The notes: generated by a model not told the origin, from the sequence alone. DNA of 64,000 nt from an uncultured Thermoanaerobaculia bacterium (GCA_951813015.1 CATOTG010000001.1:186001-250000), one strand, 5' to 3'; positions 34,317 to 44,128 are shown, numbered from the stretch's first letter. A program made the numbers and translations.

Positions 34317-36226
34317 GAGGTCTCCCCCACGGGCAACCGCTGCTGCCCTGAACCGGCCGGGGCCCGAACGCCGGCCGCCGGCGCCGGCGCGCCGCCATCG
34401 CCGATCGCCATCCCCGCGCCCGATGACGGGCGCCCGGACTGGTTCGCGGTCGGCGCGCGATCGCGCCAATCGGGTTCGAGCTCCGACAGCAGCTCCTGGC
34501 GATGGTGCAGGCGGGCATAGAAGCCGCCCAGCTCGACCAGCTCGCGGTGGGTCCCGCGCTCGGTGATCCGGCCGTTCTCGAGCACGACGATCTGGTCCGC
34601 GTGCCGCACGGCCGAGATCCGGTGCGCCACGATGAAGCAGGTGCGGCCGCGCCGCCGGCCCTCGAGGTCGCCCAGAATCGCCTCTTCCGTTCCATGGTCG
34701 ACGCTCGAGAGGGAATCGTCCAGGATCAGGATCGACGGACGCAGGATCATCGCCCGCGCGAGGGCGACGCGCTGGCGCTGCCCGCCCGACAGGGTGACGC
34801 CGCGTTCGCCGACGACGGTGTCGAAGCCGTCCTCGAACTCGTCGATCTCCCGTTCGACCTGGGCCCGGGAGGCCGCCCGCCGCACCTCCTCAAGGGCGGC
34901 GTCGGGCACGCCGTAGCGGATGTTCTCGGCCACCGAGACGGAAAACAGGAAGCTGTCCTGCGGCACCATCGCGATGCTCGAACGCAGCAGGTGGACCGGC
35001 ATCCGGTTCAGGTCCACGCCGTCGATCAGGATCGAGTCGTCGTCCACTTCCAGCAGCCTCGGCACCAGGCTGACGAGAGTCGTCTTGCCGGACCCGACCG
35101 GTCCCACGATGCCGACCGTGCTGCCGGCTTCGACCGCAAGGTCGATGCCCTTGAGCGCAGGCACATAGCTGCCCGGATAGGTGAACGTGAGGTTCCTGAA
35201 CTCGACCCGGCCGCCGATGTCCGAAACGTCCGCGACGTCCTCCCGATCGCGAATCGACGGCACGATGTCCAGGACGGCGCCCAGCCGCTCCAGGGCCGCG
35301 AGGCCGCGCTGGGTGATCGACACGACGAAACCCAGCATCATCGTCGGGAACGTGAGCATGCCGATGAGGCCCCAGAACAGCCACAGGTCCTCGGCGCCGA
35401 GCTGGCCGGTCTGTACCCGCTGGCCGCCCAGCCACAGAACCACGGCAGCCGAGAGGGACGGCACCAGGCTCACGCTGGCAAACATCGTCGTCTGCATGAC
35501 TCCGACCCTCATCATGCGCCGGAAGAGCTCCTGGTTCTGGTCCTCGAAGCGGTCGCGCTCCAGGTTGGACAGGTCGTAGGCCTTGACCACCAACGCGCCC
35601 GACGCGTTCTCCTGCACGACCGTCGAGACCTTGCCGAGCTGCTCCTGGCCGGCCAGGTTGGCCTGGAACATGTAGCGGCTGTAGTGGCGCGTGATCAGGA
35701 CGAAGAGCGGAAAGGGGGCCAGCGCCCAAAGAGTCAGCGTGGGGTCCACCGGCAGCAGCACGATCAGGGCGCCCGCGAACAGCACCGGGGTCTGCAACAG
35801 GTTCAGCAGACCCATTCCCAGGAACATCCGGATGCTGTTGATGTCGTTGATGGCCCGCGACATGAGGTCGCCGGTGCGGTGAGCGAGGTAGAACGACTGC
35901 GGCAGGCTCTGGAGATGGGCGAAGTAGTCGTTGCGGATGCGGAACTCGATCTGCCGGCCGATGTTGAACATCACGATCCGCGAGAACAGCCGCGCCAGAG
36001 CCAGACAGAGCGAGGCGGCGACCAGCCAGAGGATCGCGCTCCCAACCTCGTCCGCGGCGTCTTCGAATGCGGCGACGATGGCCCGGATGGACAGCGGGAT
36101 GAGCTGAAAGAAGATCGCGTACAGGAGCGTGAGAATCCCGCCCAGGATGTAGGCGCCGGGCGCCAGGCGCATGTACGCGAACAGGCGGGCGAGCGGCTTC
36201 TGGCTTGCTGCCGACCCACCGTCCAT
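34313..36226 (-). CDS. ABC exporter half-transporter, subunit with degenerate ATPase site
   Basis: 637 residues from ATG 36226 (MDGGSAASQKPLARLFAYMR). A six-helix membrane domain is followed by an ATPase domain with Walker A GPVGSGKTT, signature LSGGQRQRV and Walker B LILDDSLSSVD. The normal catalytic Glu is replaced by Asp. This pairing, one canonical and one degenerate site, is typical of heterodimeric exporters such as TM287/288 and LmrCD. The C-terminus carries an extra Pro/Gly/Ala-rich tail of about 50 residues. It is divergent from a small membrane-protein gene, with 88 bp between their starts. Confidence 0.9.
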   Translation of the reverse strand: MDGGSAASQKPLARLFAYMRLAPGAYILGGILTLLYAIFFQLIPLSIRAIVAAFEDAADEVGSAILWLVAASLCLALARLFSRIVMFNIGRQIEFRIRNDYFAHLQSLPQSFYLAHRTGDLMSRAINDINSIRMFLGMGLLNLLQTPVLFAGALIVLLPVDPTLTLWALAPFPLFVLITRHYSRYMFQANLAGQEQLGKVSTVVQENASGALVVKAYDLSNLERDRFEDQNQELFRRMMRVGVMQTTMFASVSLVPSLSAAVVLWLGGQRVQTGQLGAEDLWLFWGLIGMLTFPTMMLGFVVSITQRGLAALERLGAVLDIVPSIRDREDVADVSDIGGRVEFRNLTFTYPGSYVPALKGIDLAVEAGSTVGIVGPVGSGKTTLVSLVPRLLEVDDDSILIDGVDLNRMPVHLLRSSIAMVPQDSFLFSVSVAENIRYGVPDAALEEVRRAASRAQVEREIDEFEDGFDTVVGERGVTLSGGQRQRVALARAMILRPSILILDDSLSSVDHGTEEAILGDLEGRRRGRTCFIVAHRISAVRHADQIVVLENGRITERGTHRELVELGGFYARLHHRQELLSELEPDWRDRAPTANQSGRPSSGAGMAIGDGGAPAPAAGVRAPAGSGQQRLPVGETS

Positions 36227-36314
36227 GGCGGGGGACCATAGCAACGCGCCTCCCCGATCGTGTTGCGGCTGGGGTAGGCTGCCGCAGCTTTCCCCGACCG
36301 CAAACAGGCCATTC

Positions 36315-36953
36315 ATGAAGCTGCACTGGTTCGTCTTCCTCGCCCTGATCGGCATGTGCCTCACCGTGGGCGCTGCCTTCCTCACGCCGCAGACGCCGTT
36401 TGAGGACGTCCTCCTGGAGGACGGCACGACCCAGCGCGTGATCAAGAGCCGCGGCTTCGAGCACGACCGCTTCGCGACGATGCGCCAGGGCGGCCCGGGC
36501 GCCGAGCGCCACGCCAAGACGCTCTGGATCGGCTGGGCGTTCGTGCTCTTCCAGGTGGCCTTCTTCGGCGGCTGCCTGGCGATGGGCATGCAGCGGCGCC
36601 GTGACGGCAGCGCCTCCCTGGGACCGGCGAAGCAGCACCTGATCATCGGTACGCTGGTCCTCGCGGCGATCTTCACCGCCCTCGTGTTCTCCTACCAGCG
36701 CTACGCGGTCGAGGACACGCACACCCTGTTCCTGGGCTTCCCCAAGCCCACGGCGTTGGTCTTCTACGCGGTGTGGCCCTTCCCCGTGTACCTCATGTTC
36801 GTCTACATGCGGATCTTCGACCGCTGGTTCTTCACCGAGGAGGACGAACGCAAGGTGGCGGAACTCGCCGCGGCGCAACGCCTGAAGGAGAGCCAGGGAC
36901 AGAAGGAACTTGAAGCCGGCGGCGGCGACGCGGCCAAGGCGGGAGGCGGCTGA
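36315..36953 (+). CDS. Small membrane protein co-encoded with the symporter
   Basis: 212 residues with about four hydrophobic segments, the first at the extreme N-terminus (LHWFVFLALIGMCLTVGAAF), the others around 75, 105 and 150. The C-terminus is charged and ends in a Gly/Ala-rich tail. No family was recognised. Its TGA shares one base with the ATG of the following sodium-solute symporter (TGATG), so it was probably a subunit or assembly partner of that transporter. Confidence 0.6.
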   Translation: MKLHWFVFLALIGMCLTVGAAFLTPQTPFEDVLLEDGTTQRVIKSRGFEHDRFATMRQGGPGAERHAKTLWIGWAFVLFQVAFFGGCLAMGMQRRRDGSASLGPAKQHLIIGTLVLAAIFTALVFSYQRYAVEDTHTLFLGFPKPTALVFYAVWPFPVYLMFVYMRIFDRWFFTEEDERKVAELAAAQRLKESQGQKELEAGGGDAAKAGGG

Positions 36954-38140
36954 TGGAAGAGAGTCGCAACGCCGTCGTCCTGACCTGCCTCCTCATCTAC
37001 TTCGCGCTGTGCGTCGGCGTCGGCATCTGGGCGCTCAGACGCACGAAGTCGTCCCAGGACTTCTTCATGGCCGGGCGCGAACTCGGGATCATCGTCACCG
37101 CCTTCGCGCTCTTCTCGAGCACGCTTTCCGGGTTCGGCTTCGTCGGCGGCCCCGGTCTCGTCTACAGCCAGGGCATGACCTCGGTGTGGATGATCGTCTG
37201 CGGCACGGTGGCGAGCTGCTTCACGTTCTTCCTCGTGGCGAAGCGCCTGCGCATCTTCTCCGAGGTGTACCAGACGGTGTCGCTGCCCGACACCGTGGCG
37301 CTGCGCTACCAGAGCGAGGTCACGCGATTCCTGACCGCGGTGGCGATCATCCTCGGCGTCGTCGGCTACCTCGCGGCGCAGATCATGGCGATGGCCGTCG
37401 TCCTGCAGGAGATCCTGAACAACGTCGACGGCATGCCCCACGTGAGCCTCGGCGCCTCGATGGCGATCTCCGTCGCCGTCCTCGTCTTCTACTGCGTGAC
37501 CGGCGGCATCATCGCCGGCGTCTACACCGATGTCGTCCAGGGCGCGGTGATGGCGGTCGCCGGCGTGCTGGTGGTCATCGCGGCCGTCAACGCAGTCGAC
37601 GGCGGCCTCGCCGGCGGCGCGATGACGCTGGTGAACGACGATCCGGAGGCGATCGGACCGTGGGGCACCCTCGGCATCATGGGGGCGCTGTCCTACTACC
37701 TCCTGTTCGTCGTCGGCGCCTGCGGACAGCCCCACATCGTGACCAAGTTGATGATGAACAAGAAGATCCGCCAGTTCAAGCAGATCTTCCTGGTCAGCGC
37801 GATCGCCGGCGTCCTCGCGGCGCTCCTGTGGATCGCGATCGGCTTCGCGATGCGGGCGCTGGTCGTCGCCGGCGATCATCCCGAACTCGGCCAGCCCGAC
37901 GACGCGGCCTACGCCTTCCTGCAGGCGTACGCCCATCCGATCCTCGCGGGCATCGTCTTCGCCGCTCTCTTCGCCGCGATCATGTCGACCGCCGACGGCT
38001 TCCTGAACATCGGCGCCGCCGCGATCATCCACGACATTCCGAAGGCGCTCTTCGGCAAGCCGCTCAAGAAGGAACTGTTCTGGGCGCGGACCGCGACCCT
38101 CGCCCTCGCCGTGGGCGCGGCCCTCTTCGTCAGCCTTTCC

Positions 38141-39442
38141 GGCTCTTCAGGGTTTCGTGTGGAACGTGAGTGAATCGGGGTAGAGGTCGAGTCCTCCGAG
38201 ATGGAAGTAGATGGCGGTGCGGAAGCGGTCTCGGTTCCGGTAGCCGCGGGCGGACTTCTTGAGCCACTGAATGACGGAGTTGATGCCCTCGAGGCGAGCG
38301 TTCGTGACGCCACGCTCGATGGCGTTCAGCACGCCGTCGAGATGGGCCTTGATCATTCGCGCGACCTGCTTCATCGGTTCCAGCCGGCTGCGGATTGCCC
38401 ACGAGTACCAGCCCTGGAACACAGCCAGCGCCTCGGCGCGGTCCCGGGTCTCCCACATCATCATCGCCACCTCCTTCAAGTGCCAGCAGCGGGCTGTCTT
38501 CGTCGTGCCGTCGATCAACTCCTTGAAGCGAGGCCATCGGTGCGCCGGCACCCGATCCGGGTGGTACAGCCACAGGTAGCGCGTGTCGGTCAGGCCGTCG
38601 TCGCCCAAGCGAAGCAACTGCCGGTGCTCCTCACTGCGCACCGCGTTCACGGCGTCGCCGAGATGAGCCGCGACGTGGAACTTGTCGTACGCGATCTTGG
38701 CCCCGCCGTCCGGCAGACACGACACCGTCGCCGAGATGTACGCCGGCCACATGTCCATCGCCACCGTCTCGATCCTGGAACGCTCGGCATCCGACAACGA
38801 CTCGTAGTACGAAGACAGAGCGTCCTTGCCGCGGCCGTCCGCCACGTGATGCACCCGCGGCTCGCCCTCGAGGTCGGCCACCACCGTCACGTACTCGTGG
38901 CGCTTCTGAAACGACGTCTCGTCCACGCCCAGGACTCTCGATGCCGGCGCCGAGCCACGCCGCTTCAAGCCGCGCTTCACCGCACGCTCCTGTACCCCGG
39001 ACACCTGGTCCCAGCTCAGCTCCAGAAGCCGGGCCACCGCCGAAACGCTCGCCTCGCCCAGCCAGTCGATGACCAAGGCCTCGAACAACGCCGTCAAACG
39101 CGAGCCCGCGTCCGACCAAGGCACGCCAATCGTCCGCACACCGTGCTCCGAGCACCGCACCCGAGGCACGTCGGCGGTCAGGATCGTACGGTACTGGCAG
39201 GTCGGCAGATGCCGCCAGCGCCGACGACGCGAGTCGTGGCGGCTCGCCGCCGAGCCGCACTCGGGACAACGGTACGACTCGCCACCGCCCCGAGCCACGA
39301 ACACCTCCACCTCACCGGCCTCAAGCCGAAGCTCAACGCCCGTCACCTCCCACGGACTCTCGATGCCCAGAATCCGACCGTACAAGTCTGTGTCACGCAT
39401 CGCGCCAGACTACGGCATCTCCACCATCAACCCTGAAGAGCC
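38141..39442 (-). mobile_element. ISL3-family insertion sequence, copy 2
   Basis: 1,302 bp, same terminal repeats and identical transposase as the copy at 6795-8096. It inserted into a sodium-solute symporter gene. Identity of the copies and intact target repeats indicate recent movement. Confidence 0.95.
38147..39400 (-). CDS. tnpA: ISL3-family transposase, copy 2
   Basis: A 417-residue protein identical in every residue to the transposase at 6801-8054, with the same zinc finger and DDE motifs. It is transcribed against the disrupted symporter gene. Confidence 0.95.
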   Translation of the reverse strand: MRDTDLYGRILGIESPWEVTGVELRLEAGEVEVFVARGGGESYRCPECGSAASRHDSRRRRWRHLPTCQYRTILTADVPRVRCSEHGVRTIGVPWSDAGSRLTALFEALVIDWLGEASVSAVARLLELSWDQVSGVQERAVKRGLKRRGSAPASRVLGVDETSFQKRHEYVTVVADLEGEPRVHHVADGRGKDALSSYYESLSDAERSRIETVAMDMWPAYISATVSCLPDGGAKIAYDKFHVAAHLGDAVNAVRSEEHRQLLRLGDDGLTDTRYLWLYHPDRVPAHRWPRFKELIDGTTKTARCWHLKEVAMMMWETRDRAEALAVFQGWYSWAIRSRLEPMKQVARMIKAHLDGVLNAIERGVTNARLEGINSVIQWLKKSARGYRNRDRFRTAIYFHLGGLDLYPDSLTFHTKP

Positions 39443-39750
39443 GCCTTTCCAAGGAGGATCTCGTTGCCCTGCTGGGCACCTTCGGCTGGGGCACGTTCGC
39501 CGCGGCATTGGTGCCGACGGTGGCGATCGGATTCAACTGGAAACGCGCGACGGCGCTCGCGGCGAACGTCGCCATCATCTCCAGCCTGGCGCTCAACTTC
39601 TTCATCGAGATCAGAGGGATCGAGGTGCCCCACGGCATCCACGGCGGCGCCATCTCGCTGCTGCTGTCGCTCACCCTGTTCTTCGGCATCTCTTTGCTGA
39701 CGAAGCCAAAGCCGCTGCCAGAAGAGATCGACGCGATCATGGACGTTTGA

Positions 39751-40004
39751 CCGTTTCCTGCGCTTCTCGCCGGGCTTCAAGCGCTCCAGCCGCCAAGTCG
39801 ACGTGGCAGTAAGAGCAGTTCGCAGACTTCGTTTCGGCGCGCGTGATCTGCACCCGGGCGGAGCAGGTCGAGAATGACTGCGGCATGGCGGCGGAGGAAG
39901 GCCGTAGCCACGGCTGGCTTCTTCGCCCAAGCGGCCACTAAGCGTAACCGGACTGCCGCGGACTTCTGCGAGGGTCTGTACGGGACCCGAGCGTTTTCCA
40001 ATAG
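39751..40004. other. Intergenic; possible cytochrome c fossil
   Basis: On the minus strand one frame (near 39793-39835) reads KSANCSYCHVDLAAGALEAR, i.e. a CxxCH heme motif, but it is short and without a start. Nothing else was recognised. Confidence 0.25.
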
Positions 40005-40286
40005 AGAAATGAGCCTGAACGGGGGTCTCATCGGCAGTGATGGCGAGAGTGGTGTGGGGTGTTGTTTCAGGTCTGCTGATTGGAGCGAAGCGGAGATCGG
40101 CACCAGGGACCAACGGTAGCGCGGGGACCGCGAGGCCGCGGCCGACGTGCACTGAAGGCGAGCGGAAGTCGACCGGCGCGCTGCCGGCCATGAAGTCCCG
40201 GACCTCGTCCAAACTGCGAAGGCGCTCGATGTCGAGTTGCAAGATCATCCTCCAATGATCCCCAACACCCCTTCAGGCTCATCTCT
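40005..40286 (-). mobile_element. Internally deleted IS relic with inverted ends
   Basis: gagaaatgagcctgaacggg at 40005 and, on the other strand, gagagatgagcctgaagggg ending near 40286 form inverted repeats of about 20 bp. Just inside the right end the minus strand (from 40248) encodes MILQLDIERLRSLDEVRDFM, which looks like the start of an integrase-type transposase. After about 30 codons it degenerates. At ~280 bp it is a deleted, non-autonomous copy. Confidence 0.4.
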
Positions 40287-40390
40287 CGTGGGACAAGGCT
40301 AGTCGCTGACAGCTTCCGCACGGGCTGATAGCTTAAGTCCTGCACTTCTTCTGCAAGTGCTTTCCCCGAAACAACCACAGGGAGTGGCCG

Positions 40391-41302
40391 ATGAAGAAAT
40401 GTCTCGTAGTCGTAGCGCTTCTGGTCACGCTGCCGACTTTCGCCTTTTCTCAGCACACGCCGCCCGATACACCAGTTGAATCACCTCTTTGGTGGCCGGT
40501 GTTTGACGGCATTACGGCACGGGAGTTGCGGCTTGAGAGCCAACGAGAAGCGGTGGCCAGGCACTATCGGACCGCGGTCGAAGCGGGCAGTGCTCCCGAC
40601 TGCGGTCCGCACTACCTTCCCAGTCGCTTCCACGACGACAAGAGGAATCCCCAACTCGTGCCGCTCTGGCACATCTTGCACAGATCGATCGTGTCTCGGT
40701 GGATGGGAGATCAGCCTGCCTCGGAACTTCGTGCGTCAGCAGATCCGTTACTGACCACTGCCGGTATGTCGCCGAGTGGAGTCGAGTTGGTTCATCGATG
40801 GGCACGGCAAACAGCGCAGACGATTGGGGACCGGGAGCAGGCAGTGGATGCGAAGCTGGCCCTCGCTATGTCGTCGTTGTCCGAGTTTGCTGACCGACAC
40901 CTTCGCTCTTTCCGTTCTGAACGGATGAGCTCTTCTGGAGGGGCCGTTGGCCCAAGTGCGGAGAGTCTGCGTGAGGAGGGAGACGAGCTCTTGCTGGGAA
41001 GGCTGAGGCTGCTTGAGGACATCGAAACGAACGAAGCTGATCCGCTCGCGCTTTCCGGGTTCTTGAGTGGCAGCTACGGCGATTGGTCAGAATGGCTGGA
41101 GGCCTTTCAGGTGAGGCCGACTGAGGAGACCATGCACTCAAGGCTGCCGACGCTCAGGAGCGACCTCTCGGAGGCCGACTGGACCTCGTTGCGCCGTTAC
41201 CTGTCTCTCCAGATACGTGGAAATCAAGGCGGTACCTACTCCAGTCTCGACTGTCCACAGGCACCGCTGTTCACCCCATTCGCGAAGGATCTTGAACGAT
41301 GA
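40391..41302 (+). CDS. Secreted protein of unknown function
   Basis: 303 residues with a clear signal peptide (MKKCLVVVALLVTLPTFAFS, cleavage after AFS). The mature part is mainly helical and acidic with no recognised domain. It contains a mid-protein Arg/Glu-rich region and a long C-terminal helix bundle pattern. Composition is less GC-rich than the surrounding metabolic genes. It is flanked by IS relics on both sides, so it may itself be an acquired gene. ATG 40391 follows ccacagggagtgg with acceptable spacing. Confidence 0.6.
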   Translation: MKKCLVVVALLVTLPTFAFSQHTPPDTPVESPLWWPVFDGITARELRLESQREAVARHYRTAVEAGSAPDCGPHYLPSRFHDDKRNPQLVPLWHILHRSIVSRWMGDQPASELRASADPLLTTAGMSPSGVELVHRWARQTAQTIGDREQAVDAKLALAMSSLSEFADRHLRSFRSERMSSSGGAVGPSAESLREEGDELLLGRLRLLEDIETNEADPLALSGFLSGSYGDWSEWLEAFQVRPTEETMHSRLPTLRSDLSEADWTSLRRYLSLQIRGNQGGTYSSLDCPQAPLFTPFAKDLER

Positions 41303-41560
41303 AGTGGATGGTCCTCGGCGCGAGACGAAAGTTGTTGGTGAGGAAGACGTCGTGCTTGCCGCTTTCGGGGTCCCGATAGCCCATTCGCCGCAGCGGGATC
41401 GGGCAGTTCTTCCGGCCCTCTTTGCTCGTGAGTCCGATTGTCTGGTCCGAAGTCACGCCGCGGCCGGGCGCGACGCGCCGGCAGCGGTCGAGAAGACGGT
41501 TGAACTGCAGCTCGAAGAGTCAGCGCTCCTGTTCTTCACGATGAAGTGAAGCGCCCTCGC
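41271..41560 (-). pseudogene. IS4-family transposase fragment
   Basis: The minus strand encodes GVTSDQTIGLTSKEGRKNCP then PIPLRRMGYRDPESGKHDVF and LTNNFRLAPRTI, matching the region of IS4-type transposases that ends in VFLTNNF just before the third catalytic residue. A preceding piece (HFIVKNRSA, then LFELQFNRLLDRCRR in another frame) belongs to the same protein. The following YREX region is lost. Confidence 0.65.
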
Positions 41561-41835
41561 TAAATGACGTCGTGCCCCTTAAGGGATGCCCGGACGACGG
41601 CCGGGACGTCGGCCGGGCGGGCCAGCGTTAAGCGCCTCGGCCGACCGTCGCGGGGGGACTTGCACACCGTCGCGGCCGAAAAACCGCCGGATCCGGTTCT
41701 TTCGGCCGCGACAAATCCTGCAGCCTCAGTCGGAAACCGCGAGGTGGCAGGCGATGCAGAGGCGGTCGTGTCCAGTTTTGTGGGACCACCTCAGCTCCGG
41801 GCTCCCTGCGGTAGGCTGCCACGGCCTCAGGCACC
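41561..41835. other. Intergenic with solo IS3-type terminal repeat (41768-41793)
   Basis: gtgtccagttttgtgggacc... at 41768-41793 is, reversed, a close match to the left end of the second IS3 type at 14823 (tgaggtggtccc...aactggaca). No transposase accompanies it. The rest of the stretch shows nothing. Confidence 0.4.
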
Positions 41836-42777
41836 ATGACTGCTCTGCCCAGTTTCAAGCACTTGAGTGTTCCGCGGGACCGGGGATTCCCCGACGTCGA
41901 CGCCGTCGTCTCCGCCCTGCGCGCCGAGAACTACATCGCCGAGCGCGACCTCGCCACGGCGGTCTACCTGTCGCTCCGCATGGGCAAGCCGATCTTCCTG
42001 GAGGGCGAACCCGGCGTCGGCAAGACGGAGGTCGCCAAGGCTCTCTCCCGCTGCCTCGGCTCCGAGCTCATCCGGCTCCAGTGCTACGAGGGACTCGACA
42101 TCTCAACCGCCGTCTACGAATGGAACTACCGCCGGCAGCTGCTCCACCTGCGCGGCCTGGAAGTCACCGGCGGCGGCGAGGCACGGACCGCGGTCGACGA
42201 TGTCTTCTCCTCCGACTTCCTGCTCGAGCGGCCCCTGCTCCGCGCGGTCCGGCAGAGCCGCCGGAACCAAGCCCCGCCGGTGCTGCTGATCGACGAACTG
42301 GACCGGGCCGACGAGGAGTTCGAGGCCTACCTGCTCGAGATCCTGGCCGACTTCCAGATCACGATCCCGGAAATCGGCACGGTTGCGGCCGAGACGCCGC
42401 CAGTCGCGGTCGTCACCTCGAACCGCACCCGCGAGGTCCACGACGCGCTGAAGCGCCGTTGCCTCTACCACTGGATCGACTTCCCGGACTACGAGAAGGA
42501 AGTCCAGATCGTCCTGCGCCGCGTGCCCGAAGCGCCCGAGCACTTCGCTTCCCAGATCGTCCGCCTGGTCCAGGCCCTGCGCGAGGAGGACCTGTTCAAG
42601 CACCCCGGCGTCGCCGAAACGCTCGACTGGACGAACGCCCTGATCGCCCTCGACCAGGAGACGCTGTCCGACGCGATCCTGCGCGACACCCTGGGCGTGC
42701 TGCTCAAGTACCAGGACGACCTCGACAAGATCGACGACGAAGCGGTCCAGCGGCTGCTGCGGAAGAGCCAGTCGTAG
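41836..42777 (+). CDS. coxD: MoxR/CoxD-like AAA+ ATPase
   Basis: A 313-residue MoxR-type AAA+ ATPase with Walker A GEPGVGKT at 57-64, Walker B VLLIDELDRADEEFEAYLLE and sensor region VAVVTSNRTREVHDALKRRC. It is followed six bases later by a VWA-domain gene. The pair matches CoxD-CoxE, which insert or complete the metal centre of molybdenum hydroxylases such as CO dehydrogenase; the same kind of pair also matures other metalloenzymes. XdhC and MobA-like genes at 57-59 kb support a molybdenum role, but the enzyme itself is not in the window. Confidence 0.75.
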   Translation: MTALPSFKHLSVPRDRGFPDVDAVVSALRAENYIAERDLATAVYLSLRMGKPIFLEGEPGVGKTEVAKALSRCLGSELIRLQCYEGLDISTAVYEWNYRRQLLHLRGLEVTGGGEARTAVDDVFSSDFLLERPLLRAVRQSRRNQAPPVLLIDELDRADEEFEAYLLEILADFQITIPEIGTVAAETPPVAVVTSNRTREVHDALKRRCLYHWIDFPDYEKEVQIVLRRVPEAPEHFASQIVRLVQALREEDLFKHPGVAETLDWTNALIALDQETLSDAILRDTLGVLLKYQDDLDKIDDEAVQRLLRKSQS

Positions 42778-42783
42778 CAGGCT

Positions 42784-44025
42784 GTGGCCCTGGCCAGCAC
42801 CGCGCCCGCCGACCTCTGTTCGAACCCACCAGCGCCGCCCGGAAACGTGACTGAAGCGGCCGCCGAGAGGGACCGCGGCCATCTGCTCCGCAACATCGTC
42901 CTCTTCGGCCGCCTGCTGCGGGTCGGCAGCCTCGACGTGACGCCGACCCAGCTCCGCGACTGGGTGGCCGCGCTCGAACTCGTCGACCTGGCCCGCAAGC
43001 GCGACGTGAAGGCCGCGGCCCGGGCCGTCCTCGTCAGCCGGCGGCGCGATCTGCCGTGGTTCGACAAGGCGTTCGAGCTCTTCTGGCAGGCCCGCGACCC
43101 GCGGCAGCTCGAACAGCTCGAACTCGGTCTGATGATCCAGCGCCGGACCGAGCGGACGAAGCGGGCGGCGATCCGGAAGCTGGCGCTGAACGACAACGAA
43201 GGCGACGGCTCGAAGGAGACCGACCGGACCGCGCAAACGGCTCTCTACAGCGCCCGGGAGGCGTTGCGCCGCAAGGACTTCGCCCAGCTCGAAGGGGATG
43301 AGCTCGACGAGATCAAGCAGTTGATGGCGTCCATGCGCTGGGAGCTCGAGACCCGCCGCACGCGACGGCTCAAGCCGAGTTCCGGAGGCCACCGCCTCGA
43401 CCTGCGCCGCACGCTGCGGCGCAACCTTGCCCACGGAGGCGAGTTGATCGACCTCGTCGGCCGCGAGCGCAAGCATCGACGGCGTCCGCTCGTCCTCCTC
43501 TGCGACACGTCCGGCTCGATGGAGCCCTACTCGCGGCTGCTGCTCCACTTCATCTACGCCGTCTCGCATCCCCGGTCGGCCGACCCCGGCATCTCCCGGG
43601 TCGAGGCCTTCGCCTTCGGCACCCGGCTTACCCGCCTGACCCGCGAGCTGGCCGCCCGCGACGTCGACCGGGCGCTTCAGGCCGCCGCTCACCGCATCGA
43701 GGACTGGGGCGGCGGCACCCGCACCGGCGACGCCCTGCGCGAATTCAACTTCAACTGGAGCCGACGCCTGCTCGGCCAGGGCGCCGCCGTCCTGATCATC
43801 AGCGACGGCTGGGACCGAGGCGACATCGCTCTCCTCGGCCAGGAGATGGAACGCCTCCACCGAAGCTGCCATCGCCTGATCTGGCTCAACCCGCTGCTGG
43901 GCTCACCGAACTACCAGCCGCTGACCCGCGGCATCGTCGCCGCGCTCCCCCACATCGACGACTTCCTTCCGGTCCACAACCTGGCCAGCCTGGAGCAGCT
44001 GGGGGACCTGCTGGCGGCGCTGTAG
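42784..44025 (+). CDS. coxE: CoxE-like VWA-domain protein
   Basis: 413 residues. An N-terminal helical region (LLRNIVLFGRLLRVGSLDVT) leads to a C-terminal von Willebrand A domain with the metal-ion site DTSGSM at 241-246 and FGTRLTRLTR / GGGTRTGDAL further on. This is the CoxE (DUF58/VWA) layout, the working partner of the MoxR-type ATPase encoded just upstream. GTG 42784 is used; a GTG at 42847 would also retain all domains. A strong hairpin lies 50 bp after the stop. Confidence 0.75.
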   Translation: MALASTAPADLCSNPPAPPGNVTEAAAERDRGHLLRNIVLFGRLLRVGSLDVTPTQLRDWVAALELVDLARKRDVKAAARAVLVSRRRDLPWFDKAFELFWQARDPRQLEQLELGLMIQRRTERTKRAAIRKLALNDNEGDGSKETDRTAQTALYSAREALRRKDFAQLEGDELDEIKQLMASMRWELETRRTRRLKPSSGGHRLDLRRTLRRNLAHGGELIDLVGRERKHRRRPLVLLCDTSGSMEPYSRLLLHFIYAVSHPRSADPGISRVEAFAFGTRLTRLTRELAARDVDRALQAAAHRIEDWGGGTRTGDALREFNFNWSRRLLGQGAAVLIISDGWDRGDIALLGQEMERLHRSCHRLIWLNPLLGSPNYQPLTRGIVAALPHIDDFLPVHNLASLEQLGDLLAAL

Positions 44026-44076
44026 GCCGGCGACAAGACCTGCCCAGTGGCAGCAACCGGGCCGACCGGCCAAAGT

Positions 44077-44098
44077 CCGGGGCCTTCTGCGGCCCCGG
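44077..44098 (+). terminator. GC-rich hairpin after coxDE
   Basis: ccggggcc - ttctgc - ggccccgg, an 8-bp perfect stem located 52 bp after the coxE stop. No T-run follows, so termination is inferred from position only. Confidence 0.4.
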
Positions 44099-44128
44099 GA
44101 TGGTCGAGAATCGTTGGGCGCCTGGCAG

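Larger units (their letters stand above)
38133..39450. repeat. 8-bp target-site duplication flanking ISL3 copy 2
   Basis: gcctttcc occurs at 38133-38140 and 39443-39450 directly beside the element ends. Confidence 0.95.
36953..39750 (+). pseudogene. Sodium:solute symporter interrupted by ISL3
   Basis: 36953-38140 encodes the first 396 residues of an SSS-family symporter (QDFFMAGRELGIIVTAFALF, FAALFAAIMSTADGFLNIGA), with multiple membrane helices. The ISL3 copy and its target repeat occupy 38141-39450. The same frame resumes at 39451 (KEDLVALLGTFGWGTFAAAL) and ends at 39750. Removing the element and one duplication gives a perfect 495-residue protein, so nothing was lost other than continuity. 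As it stands, translation runs 11 codons into the IS and stops at 38173. The substrate cannot be read from the sequence; sugar, proline, pantothenate and acetate are all carried by this family. Confidence 0.9.

Noticed and set aside
36803..38032. 409-codon antisense frame rich in Asp, His and Arg
   Set aside because: Shadow of the symporter gene with no protein-like hydrophobic pattern.
39793..39835. c-type cytochrome (CSYCH) on the minus strand
   Set aside because: A single short motif with no start, signal peptide or further homology; noted only as a possible fossil.
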